This document shows, piece after piece, positions 31,611 through 40,386 of a stretch of DNA of 64,000 bases. The stretch covers positions 992,001-1,056,000 of the forward strand of contig NZ_JAUSRB010000002.1 in NCBI RefSeq assembly GCF_030811595.1, read 5' to 3'. The position numbers and the translations under genes were made by a program. The first letter of the stretch is position 1; each line of letters opens with the position of its first letter. Source of the stretch: Streptosporangium brasiliense. Its GTDB lineage: Bacteria; Actinomycetota; Actinomycetes; Streptosporangiales; Streptosporangiaceae. Under the pieces are notes generated by a model that ran no database searches, was not told where the DNA came from, and worked only from the letters and a program-made list of their open reading frames with translations.

Positions 31611-33464
31611 GTGACCAAGCAGGTTCAGCAACTCGACCGCGTGATCATCCGGTTTGCCGGAGACTCCGGTGATGGAATGCAGCTGACCGGTGATCGCTTC
31701 ACGGCGGGAACGGCGGAGTTCGGCAACGACCTGTCGACCCTGCCCAACTTCCCGGCCGAGATCCGCGCCCCCGCAGGGACCCTGCCGGGCGTGTCGAGCT
31801 TCCAGCTGCACTTCGCCGACCATGACATCCTCACGCCGGGGGACGCCCCCAACGTGCTGGTCGCGATGAACCCCGCCGCCCTGAAGGCCAACCTCGGCGA
31901 CCTGCCGCGGGGGGCCGACATCATCGCCAACACCGACGAGTTCACCAAGCGCAACCTCCAGAAGGTGGGCTACGACGGCAGCCCCCTGGAGGACGACACG
32001 CTCGCCGAGTGGCGCGTCCACCCGGTGCCGCTGACCTCGCTGACCGTCAAGGCGCTCGAAGGCTTCGAGCTGTCCAAGAAGGACGCCGAGCGCTCCAAGA
32101 ACATGTTCGCCCTCGGCCTGCTGAGCTGGCTCTACCACCGGCCGACCGAGGCGACGATCCAGTTCCTGGAGACCAAGTTCGCCAAGAAGCCCGACATCGC
32201 CAAGGCCAACATCGCGGCCTTCCAGGCGGGCTGGAACTACGGTGAGACCACCGAGTCCTTCTCGGTCTCCTACGAGGTCAAGCCGGCCAAGCTCGCCCCC
32301 GGCGTCTACCGCAACATCTCCGGCAACCAGGCGCTCGCCTACGGCCTGATCGCCGCCTCCGTCCAGTCGAGGCTGCCGCTGTTCCTCGGGTCCTACCCGA
32401 TCACCCCGGCCAGCGACATCCTGCACGAGCTGTCCAAGCACAAGCGGTTCGGCATCCGCACCTTCCAGGCCGAGGACGAGATCGCGGGCGTCGGCGCGGC
32501 CCTCGGCGCCTCCTTCGGCGGGGCGCTGGGCGTCACCACGACCTCCGGGCCCGGTGTGGCGCTGAAGGCCGAGACCGTCGGCCTGGCGGTGACCACCGAG
32601 CTGCCGCTGATCGTGGTGGACGTGCAGCGCGCGGGGCCGAGCACCGGCATGCCCACCAAGACCGAGCAGACCGACCTCCTCATGGCCATGTACGGCCGTA
32701 ACGGCGAGTCGCCGCTGCCGATCGTGGCGCCGGCCACCCCGTCCGACTGCTTCGACGCGGCCATCGAGGCGGCCCGCCTCGCGGTGAAATACCGCACGCC
32801 GGTCATGCTGCTGTCCGACGGCTACCTGGCCAACGGCTCCGAGCCGTGGAAGGTGCCGAGCAAGGCCGAGCTGCCCGACATCGCCACCGAGTTCGCCACC
32901 GGGCCCAACGGCGAGGACGGCGTGACCTTCCTGCCGTTCAAGCGCGACCCCGAGACCCTGGCCCGTCCCTGGGCCATCCCGGGCACCGCGGGCCTGGAGC
33001 ACCGGATCGGCGGCATCGAGAAGGCCGACGGCACCGGCAACATCTCCTACGACCCCAACAACCACGACCGGATGGTCCGGCTCCGTCAGGCCAAGATCGA
33101 CGGGATCGCCCAGGACATCCCGCCGCTGGAGGTCGACGACCCCGACGGCGACGCCCGGGTGCTGGTCATCGGCTGGGGCTCCACCTACGGCCCGATCGCG
33201 GCGGCCGTACGGCGGATCAGGAAGTCCGGCGGCAAGGTCGCCCAGGCCCACCTGCGGCACCTCAACCCGCTGCCGGCCAACACCGGCGAGGTCCTGCGGG
33301 CCTACGACAAGGTGCTGCTCCCCGAGATCAACCTCGGTCAGCTCGCGCTGCTGCTGCGTGCGCGGTTCCTGGTCGACATCATCAGCTACAACCGCGTGCG
33401 CGGGCTTCCGTTCAAGGCCGAGGAGCTGGCCGGCGTGATCCAGGACGTGATCGACAGTGAGTGA
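31611..33464 (+). CDS. korA: 2-oxoacid:ferredoxin oxidoreductase, fused gamma-alpha subunit
   Basis: A 617-residue subunit. The gamma domain (about 1-190) begins with VIIRFAGDSGDGMQLTGD; the alpha domain (about 215-600) has SYPITPASDILHEL and TTTSGPGVALKAE. With KorB it converts 2-oxoglutarate (or another 2-oxoacid) and CoA to the acyl-CoA, reducing ferredoxin. The layout matches actinobacterial KorA, which supports 2-oxoglutarate as substrate. The GTG start follows GAGGAGG by 8 bases. It overlaps korB by 8 bases. Confidence 0.95.
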   Translation: MTKQVQQLDRVIIRFAGDSGDGMQLTGDRFTAGTAEFGNDLSTLPNFPAEIRAPAGTLPGVSSFQLHFADHDILTPGDAPNVLVAMNPAALKANLGDLPRGADIIANTDEFTKRNLQKVGYDGSPLEDDTLAEWRVHPVPLTSLTVKALEGFELSKKDAERSKNMFALGLLSWLYHRPTEATIQFLETKFAKKPDIAKANIAAFQAGWNYGETTESFSVSYEVKPAKLAPGVYRNISGNQALAYGLIAASVQSRLPLFLGSYPITPASDILHELSKHKRFGIRTFQAEDEIAGVGAALGASFGGALGVTTTSGPGVALKAETVGLAVTTELPLIVVDVQRAGPSTGMPTKTEQTDLLMAMYGRNGESPLPIVAPATPSDCFDAAIEAARLAVKYRTPVMLLSDGYLANGSEPWKVPSKAELPDIATEFATGPNGEDGVTFLPFKRDPETLARPWAIPGTAGLEHRIGGIEKADGTGNISYDPNNHDRMVRLRQAKIDGIAQDIPPLEVDDPDGDARVLVIGWGSTYGPIAAAVRRIRKSGGKVAQAHLRHLNPLPANTGEVLRAYDKVLLPEINLGQLALLLRARFLVDIISYNRVRGLPFKAEELAGVIQDVIDSE

Positions 33465-34503
33465 TCTTGCAAACGGCAGGGGCCTGTCCCTGGTCCCGAA
33501 GTCCGACGTCAAGCTGGGCATGAAGGACTTCAAGTCCGACCAGGAGGTCCGCTGGTGCCCGGGATGCGGTGACTACGCCATCCTGGCCGCGGTCCAGTCC
33601 TTCGTCCCCGAGCTCGGCCTCAAGCGCGAGAACATGGTGTTCGTCTCGGGCATCGGCTGCTCCTCCCGCTTCCCCTACTACATGAACACCTACGGGTTCC
33701 ACTCGATCCACGGGCGCGCCCCGGCGATCGCGACGGGCCTGGCCACCTCGCGTCCCGACCTGTCGGTGTGGGTGATCACCGGTGACGGCGACTCGCTGTC
33801 CATCGGCGGCAACCACCTGATCCACGCGCTCCGCCGCAACGTCAACCTGAACATCCTGCTGTTCAACAACAGGATCTACGGTCTGACCAAGGGTCAGTAC
33901 TCCCCGACCTCCGAGATCGGCAAGATCACGAAGTCCACCCCGATGGGCTCGCTGGACAAGCCGTTCAACCCGATCTCGCTGGCGATCGGCGCCGAGGCCT
34001 CGTTCGTGGCCCGGACCATCGACTCCGACCGCAAGCACCTGCAGTCGGTGCTGCGCGAGGCCGCCGAGCACCGGGGCACCTCCCTGGTCGAGATCTACCA
34101 GAACTGCAACATCTTCAACGACGGCGCCTTCGAGCAGTTGAAGGACCCGGAGCTGCGTGACGACATCACGCTGCGCCTGGAGCACGGCCGGCCGATCGTC
34201 TCGGCCTCCAAGGCCGCGCGACGTGCGGCCGACGGCGGCATCGAGGTCGTCCCGAGGTCGGAGGTGAGCGAGGACGAGATCCTCGTCCACGACGCCCACC
34301 GCGCCGACCCGTCCCTGGCCTTCGCGCTGTCACGGCTGGACGAGCCCGCCTTCGAGCACGTCCCGATCGGCGTCTTCCGCAGTGTGGACCGCCCCTCCTA
34401 CGACGAGCTGATGGCCGAGCAGCTCCAGGAGGCCGTCGGCGGGCGCGGCCAGGGCGACCTGGACGACCTGCTGCTGTCCGGAGACACCTGGCGCATCGGC
34501 TGA
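33457..34503 (+). CDS. korB: 2-oxoacid:ferredoxin oxidoreductase, beta subunit
   Basis: A 348-residue subunit binding thiamine diphosphate and one 4Fe-4S cluster. Cluster ligands are in WCPGCGDYA, GIGCSSR and QNCNIFND. The cofactor motif is ITGDGDSLSIGGNH with a following N-x-N-I-L-L-F-N-N-R-I-Y-G-L-T-K-G-Q-Y-S-P-T. GTG start, coupled to korA. A strong terminator follows at once. Reduced ferredoxin from this enzyme could feed the nearby NADH-module-free complex I. Confidence 0.95.
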   Translation: MSDLANGRGLSLVPKSDVKLGMKDFKSDQEVRWCPGCGDYAILAAVQSFVPELGLKRENMVFVSGIGCSSRFPYYMNTYGFHSIHGRAPAIATGLATSRPDLSVWVITGDGDSLSIGGNHLIHALRRNVNLNILLFNNRIYGLTKGQYSPTSEIGKITKSTPMGSLDKPFNPISLAIGAEASFVARTIDSDRKHLQSVLREAAEHRGTSLVEIYQNCNIFNDGAFEQLKDPELRDDITLRLEHGRPIVSASKAARRAADGGIEVVPRSEVSEDEILVHDAHRADPSLAFALSRLDEPAFEHVPIGVFRSVDRPSYDELMAEQLQEAVGGRGQGDLDDLLLSGDTWRIG

Positions 34504-34520
34504 CGGAGGCGCGACGACGA

Positions 34521-34559
34521 CGATGGGGCCGCTCGGATGAGCGGCCCCATCGCTTTTTC
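34521..34559 (+). terminator. Rho-independent terminator after korB
   Basis: CGATGGGGCCGCTC (34521-34534) and GAGCGGCCCCATCG (34539-34552) make a perfect 14-bp stem with a 4-base loop, followed by CTTTTTCT. The strongest terminator in the window. Confidence 0.93.
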
Positions 34560-34707
34560 TCCCGGACAGTCGGATATGGGCTGCCGTGGCGCGTGGGACA
34601 AGAGAAGATGAGAACGCGTGGGCCCGTCCGGAACCAGGGCCCGCCAGCCAAGCACGCCGGCTACAGCGTCCGAGACGACTCGTCAGACACACGAGGAGAA
34701 CCCGCCC

Positions 34708-35703
34708 GTGCTCACCGTCCCCGCACTCGAAGACCCGCATGCCCAGCGACAGCAGGACCGCCACTGGTACGGCTCACAGGTGCTCGTGACCGGTGCCACC
34801 GGATTCATCGGAGCCCGGCTGGTGGAGCGCCTGGGCTCGCTCGGAGCACAGGTGCACGCGGTCAGCCGCAGCCCCCGGGAGGGGGCCGGCCACGGCGAGA
34901 CCTGGCACGTCGCCGACGTCAGCGACGCCGGCGCGGTCGAGGACCTCGTCCGTTCCACCCGTCCCGCCGTCGTCTTCCACCTCGCCAGCGAGGTCGCCGG
35001 CGCCAGGGACCCGCAGCTCGTCCGGCCGATGCTGGACAGCAACCTCGCCAGCGTGGTCAACCTGCTGACGGCGGTCGCCGGCAGCCCGGGCACCCGGGTG
35101 GTGCTCGCCGGATCGCTTGAGGAGCCCCGGCCGGCCGAGGGCGAGACCGCGCCGTCCTCGCCCTACGCGGTCGCCAAATGGGCCGCCAGCGGCTACGCGC
35201 GGATGTTCCACCACCTCTGGGACGTCCCCGTGACGACCCTGCGCATCGGGATGGTCTACGGACCGGGCCAGCACGACACCAGGAAGCTGGTCCCCTACGT
35301 GACGCTCTCGCTGCTCCGCGGCGAGGCGCCCAGCCTCAGCAGCGGGACCCGCCAACTGGACTGGGTCTACGTCGACGACGTGGTCGACGCCTTCCTCGCC
35401 GCGGGCATGACCCCGGAGGCGGCCGGCCTGAGTCTCGACATCGGCACGGGCACGCGGACGTCCATCCGGGACACCGTGGAGCTGCTGGGCCGGATCATCG
35501 GCGGCCCGGCGCGGCCCCGGTACGGCGCGATCTCCGACCGCCCGCTGGACAGCGCCCGGATCGCCGACATCGCCCCCGCCGCCGAGGTGCTCCGGTGGCG
35601 CCCCGTCACCGGGCTGGAGGAGGGCCTCCGGCTGACCACGGCCTGGTACGCCGAGCGCCTGCGGCGGGACGGGACCGCCACGGCGGCGGGGACGGCACCG
35701 TAG
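34708..35703 (+). CDS. NAD-dependent epimerase/dehydratase
   Basis: A 331-residue extended short-chain dehydrogenase. The NAD-binding motif is TGATGFIG (about 28-35), the catalytic pair is in SPYAVAK (Y-x-x-x-K), and VYVDDVVDAFLAA is the typical substrate-side segment. Usual roles are epimerisation or dehydration of nucleotide sugars. It opens the polysaccharide locus after the korB terminator. The GTG has GAGGAGAA 7 bases upstream; an in-frame ATG 30 codons earlier gives an Arg/Thr-rich, unlikely N terminus. Confidence 0.87.
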   Translation: MLTVPALEDPHAQRQQDRHWYGSQVLVTGATGFIGARLVERLGSLGAQVHAVSRSPREGAGHGETWHVADVSDAGAVEDLVRSTRPAVVFHLASEVAGARDPQLVRPMLDSNLASVVNLLTAVAGSPGTRVVLAGSLEEPRPAEGETAPSSPYAVAKWAASGYARMFHHLWDVPVTTLRIGMVYGPGQHDTRKLVPYVTLSLLRGEAPSLSSGTRQLDWVYVDDVVDAFLAAGMTPEAAGLSLDIGTGTRTSIRDTVELLGRIIGGPARPRYGAISDRPLDSARIADIAPAAEVLRWRPVTGLEEGLRLTTAWYAERLRRDGTATAAGTAP

Positions 35704-35728
35704 CCCGCCACCGTGGCGGCGGGGGCGG

Positions 35729-35812
35729 CACCGTAGCGAGGGCGCCGTAGCGAGAGCGCCGTAGCCAGAGCACGGTAACCAGAGCGTCGTGGCGAGAGCA
35801 CGGTAACCAGAC
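35729..35812. repeat. 14-bp tandem repeat, six copies
   Basis: Six units of 14 bp with the form C(A/G)CCGTAGCGAGAG (variants CACGGTAACCAGAG) run from 35729 to about 35812, starting 26 bases after the epimerase stop. Several copies end with a GAG before the next C. Non-coding; it may also act as a weak transcription barrier. Confidence 0.88.
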
Positions 35813-35939
35813 ACCACGCCCATACCGGCGGAGGGCACGCTGTAACGGGACGCCATGGAATCCGATATCAACCGAGGGCCCGGCTCCGTGCGCGCCGCCC
35901 TCCGGTAACCGGGACGCCGGATCAGAAACGAGGGCACTG

Positions 35940-36605
35940 GTGGATTCGGTCGTCAACCTCACGGTGCACGGCATCGGCCCGACCAGCCGCGAGCTCGACC
36001 CGGGCGAGGACACGACCTGGGTCAGCGTGGAGCAGTTCGAGCAGGTCCTCGACGCGGCGGTGGGCCGTCAGGACGTCCGCATCACCTTCGACGACGGCAA
36101 CGCCTCGGATGTGGAGATCGCCCTCCCGCGGCTGCTCGAACGCGGCCTCACCGCGGAGTTCTTCGTGCTGGCCGGACTCCTCGGCGAGCCGGGCAGGCTG
36201 GACGCCGACGGGGTGCGGGAGCTGGTGGCGGCGGGCATGCGGGTCGGCTCGCACGGCTGGGCGCACCGCGACTGGCGGCGGCTGGACGGGGAGCAGGCCG
36301 AGGAGGAGATCGCCGAGGCCAACCGGCTCCTCACCGAGCTCACCGGGCGGCGGGTGTCGAGGGTGGCCATCCCGTTCGGCTCCTACGACCGGCACGTGCT
36401 CGGCAGGCTGCGGCGGGCGGAGGTGACCCGCGCCTACACCAGCGACGGGGGCCGCGCCCGGCCCGGCACCTGGCTCCAGCCGCGCAACAGCCTGCGCCAC
36501 GACATCGACGCCACCTGGGCCCCGCAGGTCATGGACGGCACTCCGCCGCTGCCGCTCCGCGTCCGCCGGGTCGCCGCGCGGGCCTTCAAGCGCGCCCGCG
36601 GGTGA
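35940..36605 (+). CDS. Polysaccharide deacetylase-family protein
   Basis: A 221-residue NodB-type protein. The metal-site motifs are ITFDDGN (about 48-54) and GSHGWAHRDW (about 101-110); a conserved R-V-A-I-P-F-G-S-Y segment follows. It has no signal peptide, so it probably acts on a cytoplasmic or lipid-linked sugar. GTG start with no clear ribosome-binding site (CGAGGG is 10 bases upstream). Part of the glycan locus. Confidence 0.83.
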   Translation: MDSVVNLTVHGIGPTSRELDPGEDTTWVSVEQFEQVLDAAVGRQDVRITFDDGNASDVEIALPRLLERGLTAEFFVLAGLLGEPGRLDADGVRELVAAGMRVGSHGWAHRDWRRLDGEQAEEEIAEANRLLTELTGRRVSRVAIPFGSYDRHVLGRLRRAEVTRAYTSDGGRARPGTWLQPRNSLRHDIDATWAPQVMDGTPPLPLRVRRVAARAFKRARG

Positions 36606-36719
36606 CGCCTCCGCCTCCCCCTCGGCCGGGCTCGCGGCCCGCGACCCCTACGCGTCCCGCGACCCCTACGGGACTTGGAACGTGGTAACGACACCGCCGC
36701 CCCCGGCGATGACGAATAT

Positions 36720-37643
36720 ATGACACCTGGTACCCCCCGGATCGCCATAGTGATCGTCACCTACAACAGCGCGGAGGTACTGGAAGGCTGTCTGCGCTCC
36801 CTCGCCGAGGGGGCACGGGGCGTGCACCTCGCCGGCGTCGTCGTGGCCGACAACGCCTCGAAGGACAGCACGCTCAAGATCGCCGGTGAGGTGACCGGAC
36901 TACCGCTCCAGATCGTCCAGCTCGGCCGGAACGCCGGCTACGCGGCGGCGATCAACGCGGGCGTCGCGGCGCTGGACCTTCAGGACATCGACGCGGTGTA
37001 TGTGATCAATCCCGACTGCAGGCTGCGGCCCGGCTCGATCCTCCCGCTCGCCGAGGCCCTGCGCCGGCCGGGGCGCGGCATCGCCGTACCCCGCATGGTC
37101 AACCCGGACGGCAGCCTGCAGCCCTCGCTGCGCAGGACGCCCACGGTGCGCCGGGCGCTGGTGGAGGCGATGATCGGCGGAGACCTCGCGGGCCGGATCG
37201 GCACCCTCGGCGAGCTGGTCACCGACCCCCGGGAGTACGAACGGCCCGGCGTCGCGGCATGGGCGACCGGTGCCGCCATGTTCCTGTCGGCGGACCTCAT
37301 CAGGGAGATCGGTCCGTGGGACGAGTCCTTCCTGCTCTACAGCGAGGAGACCGAGTACGCGCTGCGGGCCGGCGACCGGGGCTGGGCGCTCTGGTACGAA
37401 CCGGCGTCGGTGATCGAGCACATCGGCGGCGACTCGGGTGTCAACCCCACTCTCGCCGCGCTGCTCACCGTCAACAAGGTCAAGCTGTTCCGCAGGCGGC
37501 GGAGCACCCTGGCCTGGCTCGTCTACTACTTCGCGGTCGCCCTGGGCGAGGGGGTGCGCGCGCTCGCGGGGCGCCGCACCTCAAGGGCGTCGATCGTGGC
37601 GCTGCTCAGGCCGTCGCGCCGGCTCCAGAAGCTCGCGGACTGA
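36720..37643 (+). CDS. Family 2 glycosyltransferase (rhamnosyltransferase-like)
   Basis: A 307-residue GT2 enzyme. It begins IAIVIVTYNSAEVLEGCLRSL, then ADNASKDST, LGRNAGYAAAINAGV, the nucleotide-metal motif as VINPDCRL, and FLLYSEETEYALRAG near the acceptor site. This resembles WbbL-type rhamnosyltransferases. A TTG 15 codons upstream is a possible start, but the ATG begins right at the conserved strand. The acetyltransferase-like gene follows by 26 bases. Confidence 0.9.
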   Translation: MTPGTPRIAIVIVTYNSAEVLEGCLRSLAEGARGVHLAGVVVADNASKDSTLKIAGEVTGLPLQIVQLGRNAGYAAAINAGVAALDLQDIDAVYVINPDCRLRPGSILPLAEALRRPGRGIAVPRMVNPDGSLQPSLRRTPTVRRALVEAMIGGDLAGRIGTLGELVTDPREYERPGVAAWATGAAMFLSADLIREIGPWDESFLLYSEETEYALRAGDRGWALWYEPASVIEHIGGDSGVNPTLAALLTVNKVKLFRRRRSTLAWLVYYFAVALGEGVRALAGRRTSRASIVALLRPSRRLQKLAD

Positions 37644-37669
37644 CCAGGCGACCGGCGAGAGGAACGACC

Positions 37670-38920
37670 ATGAGCATGCCCGCGAGCCAGGTGCCCGGCG
37701 GGCCGGAGGCGCCCGAGCCCGCCCGGCCCTCGACGGCACGGACGGAACCGGCGGAACCGGGAACGCGGACGGCACACCCGGAACCGGCGGAAGCAGGAAC
37801 GCGGGCGGCAGGGGCGGGGCGGACGGCACGCCCGGGACCGGCCGCGCCGACGGCGCGGACCGTCCGGACGGTCCGGACGGCCGGTTTCGACGCGCTCACC
37901 GCCGAGGAGCTGGACGCCTGGCATCTGCTGCGGGCGGCCAACCCGCTGCTGGACAGCCCCTACTTCCACCCCGGCTTCGCCGCGGCCGTGCACGCCAGCG
38001 GGCGCGAGGTCCGGGTCGCCGTGGGCCGGGACGGGGCGGGCGAGGTCTGCGCCCTGCTGCCGCACCACCGCGAGCGGTCGCTGATCAGGCCCGCGGGCTG
38101 GCCGGCGGCGGACTTCCAGGGGCCTGTGCTCGCCGCGGGCACCTCCCTCCCCCCGCTGGCCCTGCTCACCGGCGGGGTCCGCGCCTTCGCGTTCGACCAC
38201 CTGGTCGAGAGCTGCGCCGACTTCGAGCCGTGGGTGGAGTCCCGGCGCCCGTCACCGTTCCTGGACGTCTCCGGCGGCCTGGAGGGATATCTGGGCCGGG
38301 CCTCACGCAGCGGCAAGGACAACATGGGGCAGGCCCGCCGCCGCGCCGCGAAGGCCGAGCGGACCCACGGCACGGTGCGGTTCGCGGCCGACGTGGTCGA
38401 CCCCGAGATTCTGGACCGGGTGGTGGAGCTCAAGCGCGCGCAGTACGCCGCCACCGGCGCCAAGGACTATTTCGCCGGACCGGACCGCCGTGACCTGCTG
38501 ACCCGGCTGCTGCACACCCGCGATTCCTCATTCGGGGGCGTTCTGTCCACTCTGCATGCCGGCCCCCATCTGGTCGCGGCGCATTTCGGAATACGTTCGG
38601 AGAACGTGCTGCACTGGTGGTTCCCGGTCTACGACCCGGCTTTCGCCGGGCTCGCCCCCGGCTGGATGCTGCTGCGCGAGCTCGTCTGCGCCGCTCCCGC
38701 TCTCGGCGTCACGCGGATCGACCTCGGGCGGGGTGACGACGAGTACAAACGGCGCGCCAAGACGGGCGAGACGCCGGTGTGCCAGGGGATGGTGACCCGG
38801 AGCTCGGCCCGGCAGACGCTGCGGCGGGCCCGGGACTCCATGGTCGCCACAGCGAAATCATCCGCATTCGGCCCTGGTTTGCGCCATATCGCGCGAAAAA
38901 TACGCACATTACGTCAGTAA
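37670..38920 (+). CDS. GNAT-fold protein of the CelD/FemAB-like type
   Basis: A 416-residue protein. A low-complexity start (about 1-70; EPAEPGTRTA-type repeats) precedes a double GNAT fold with A-W-H-L-L-R-A-A-N-P-L-x-D-S-P-Y-F-H-P, the N-M-G-Q-A-R-R-R segment and a C-terminal LGVTRIDLGRGDDEYKRRAKT motif typical of the Acetyltransf_6 (CelD/BcsL) family. Such proteins acylate polysaccharides or add amino acids; the donor is unknown. ATG with GAGAGGA 6 bases upstream. Follows the glycosyltransferase closely. Confidence 0.84.
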   Translation: MSMPASQVPGGPEAPEPARPSTARTEPAEPGTRTAHPEPAEAGTRAAGAGRTARPGPAAPTARTVRTVRTAGFDALTAEELDAWHLLRAANPLLDSPYFHPGFAAAVHASGREVRVAVGRDGAGEVCALLPHHRERSLIRPAGWPAADFQGPVLAAGTSLPPLALLTGGVRAFAFDHLVESCADFEPWVESRRPSPFLDVSGGLEGYLGRASRSGKDNMGQARRRAAKAERTHGTVRFAADVVDPEILDRVVELKRAQYAATGAKDYFAGPDRRDLLTRLLHTRDSSFGGVLSTLHAGPHLVAAHFGIRSENVLHWWFPVYDPAFAGLAPGWMLLRELVCAAPALGVTRIDLGRGDDEYKRRAKTGETPVCQGMVTRSSARQTLRRARDSMVATAKSSAFGPGLRHIARKIRTLRQ

Positions 38921-39069
38921 TCACGCCCGCTCTTCCGGGGGCGGTCACTTCTCGAAATCGTAACGATCGCAGGAAATCATCCGACTAACGGGTGATCCGG
39001 GCAAGGCTTTGGAAAACGCCTCCTGCCCCGCAACCCAGCCGGCAAGTGACGCGATGGAGGCAGCGCACA
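38921..39069. promoter_or_regulatory. Leader region with inverted repeats
   Basis: ATCGTAACGAT (about 38958-38968) is palindromic, and ATCATCCG pairs with CGGGTGAT around a 5-base loop (about 38977-38997). A 70-base stretch follows before the dehydrogenase ATG. It may be an operator region; I could not match it to a known riboswitch. Confidence 0.35.
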
Positions 39070-40386
39070 ATGAGAATCAGCGTGTTCGGGCTCGGCTACG
39101 TCGGCTGCGTCTCCGCGGCCTGTCTCGCGGCCAGCGGACACCAGGTGATCGGTGTCGACGTCAACCCCACGAAGATCGACCTCATCGCCCGCGGCCAGGC
39201 GCCGGTCGTCGAGGAGCGGATCGGCGAGCTGACCGCCGAGGTCGTGCGGAGCGGCGCGCTGCGCGCCACCGCCGACGTCGCCGGAGCGATCGGCGAGACC
39301 GAGATCTCGCTGATCTGCGTGGGCACGCCGTCCGCGCCGAACGGCAGCCTGTCCACCACCTACCTGGAGCGGGTGGCCGAGCAGATCGGCCAGGCGCTGG
39401 CCGGCAAGAGCGGACGGCACACGATCGTCTTCCGTAGCACCATGCTCCCCGGCACCTGCGCCGACCTGCTCATCCCGATCCTGGAGCGGGCGTCCGGGCT
39501 ACAGGCCGGGACCGGCTTCGGCGTGGCGGTCAACCCGGAGTTCCTGCGCGAGGGGACGAGCGTGCGCGACTTCTTCGAGCCGCCCAAGACCGTCATCGGC
39601 GAGTTCGACACCGCGAGCGGTGACGCGGTCGCCGCGCTGTACGAGGGTCTGCCGGGAGAGGTCTTCCGGGTCCCCATGGCGGTGGCCGAGATGACCAAGT
39701 ACGCCGACAACGCCTTCCACGGCCTGAAGATCAGCTTCGCCAACGAGATCGGGGCGATCTGCCAGGCGCTCGGGCTGGACTCGCACCGGGTGATGGACGT
39801 CTTCCTCGCCGACCGCAAGCTCAACATCAGCCCGGCCTACCTGCGGCCGGGCTTCGCCTTCGGCGGCTCCTGCCTGCCCAAGGACCTGAGGGGCCTGGTC
39901 TACGCCGCCCGGCGGGCCGACGTCTCGGTGCCGCTGCTGTCGCACGTCCTGCCCTCCAACGAGGACCACCTGCGGCGCGCCTTCGAGCTGGTGACCGCGG
40001 CCGGCAGCCGCCGGGTCGGGCTGTTCGGGCTGTCGTTCAAGCCGGGCACCGACGACCTGCGGGAGAGTCCGCTGGTCGAGCTGGCCGAGCGCCTCCTGGG
40101 CAAGGGATACGACCTGCGCATCTACGACGCCAACGTCTCGCTGTCACGCCTGATGGGCGCCAACCGCGACTACATCGAGAGCAGGCTGCCGCATCTGGGC
40201 GACCTGCTGAGCAACTCCGCCGACGACGTGCTCGCGCACGCCGACGTGTGCGTCATCGGTTGCAAGGACCCGGCCGTGCTGAGCGCGCTCGACGGCGCGG
40301 GAGACCGTACGATCATCGACCTCGTCCGCCTTCCCGACGCCGAGACGCGCCGGGCACATCCTGGATACGTGGGCCTTGGCTGGTAA
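39070..40386 (+). CDS. UDP-glucose/GDP-mannose 6-dehydrogenase-family enzyme
   Basis: A 438-residue NAD-dependent enzyme that oxidises a nucleotide hexose at C6 to the uronic acid. It starts MRISVFGLGYVGCVSAACLA (Rossmann motif). The central domain has AEMTKYADNAFHGLKISFANE. The catalytic Cys is C268 in FGGSCLPKDLR, and the C-terminal substrate domain begins with LFGLSFKPGTDDLRESP. The motif set is closest to GDP-mannose dehydrogenase, so the donor may be GDP-mannose. It overlaps the next glycosyltransferase by 11 bases. Confidence 0.92.
   Translation: MRISVFGLGYVGCVSAACLAASGHQVIGVDVNPTKIDLIARGQAPVVEERIGELTAEVVRSGALRATADVAGAIGETEISLICVGTPSAPNGSLSTTYLERVAEQIGQALAGKSGRHTIVFRSTMLPGTCADLLIPILERASGLQAGTGFGVAVNPEFLREGTSVRDFFEPPKTVIGEFDTASGDAVAALYEGLPGEVFRVPMAVAEMTKYADNAFHGLKISFANEIGAICQALGLDSHRVMDVFLADRKLNISPAYLRPGFAFGGSCLPKDLRGLVYAARRADVSVPLLSHVLPSNEDHLRRAFELVTAAGSRRVGLFGLSFKPGTDDLRESPLVELAERLLGKGYDLRIYDANVSLSRLMGANRDYIESRLPHLGDLLSNSADDVLAHADVCVIGCKDPAVLSALDGAGDRTIIDLVRLPDAETRRAHPGYVGLGW

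Noticed and set aside
31536-33533. 665-codon frame opposite korA
   Set aside because: Shadow of korA; lacks any recognisable domain.
35729-35812. CRISPR array
   Set aside because: Units are 14 bp and adjoin without spacers; no cas genes are present.
38921-39069. Cyclic-di-GMP or similar riboswitch before the dehydrogenase
   Set aside because: Some short matches, but the conserved core segments are not present in the right order.
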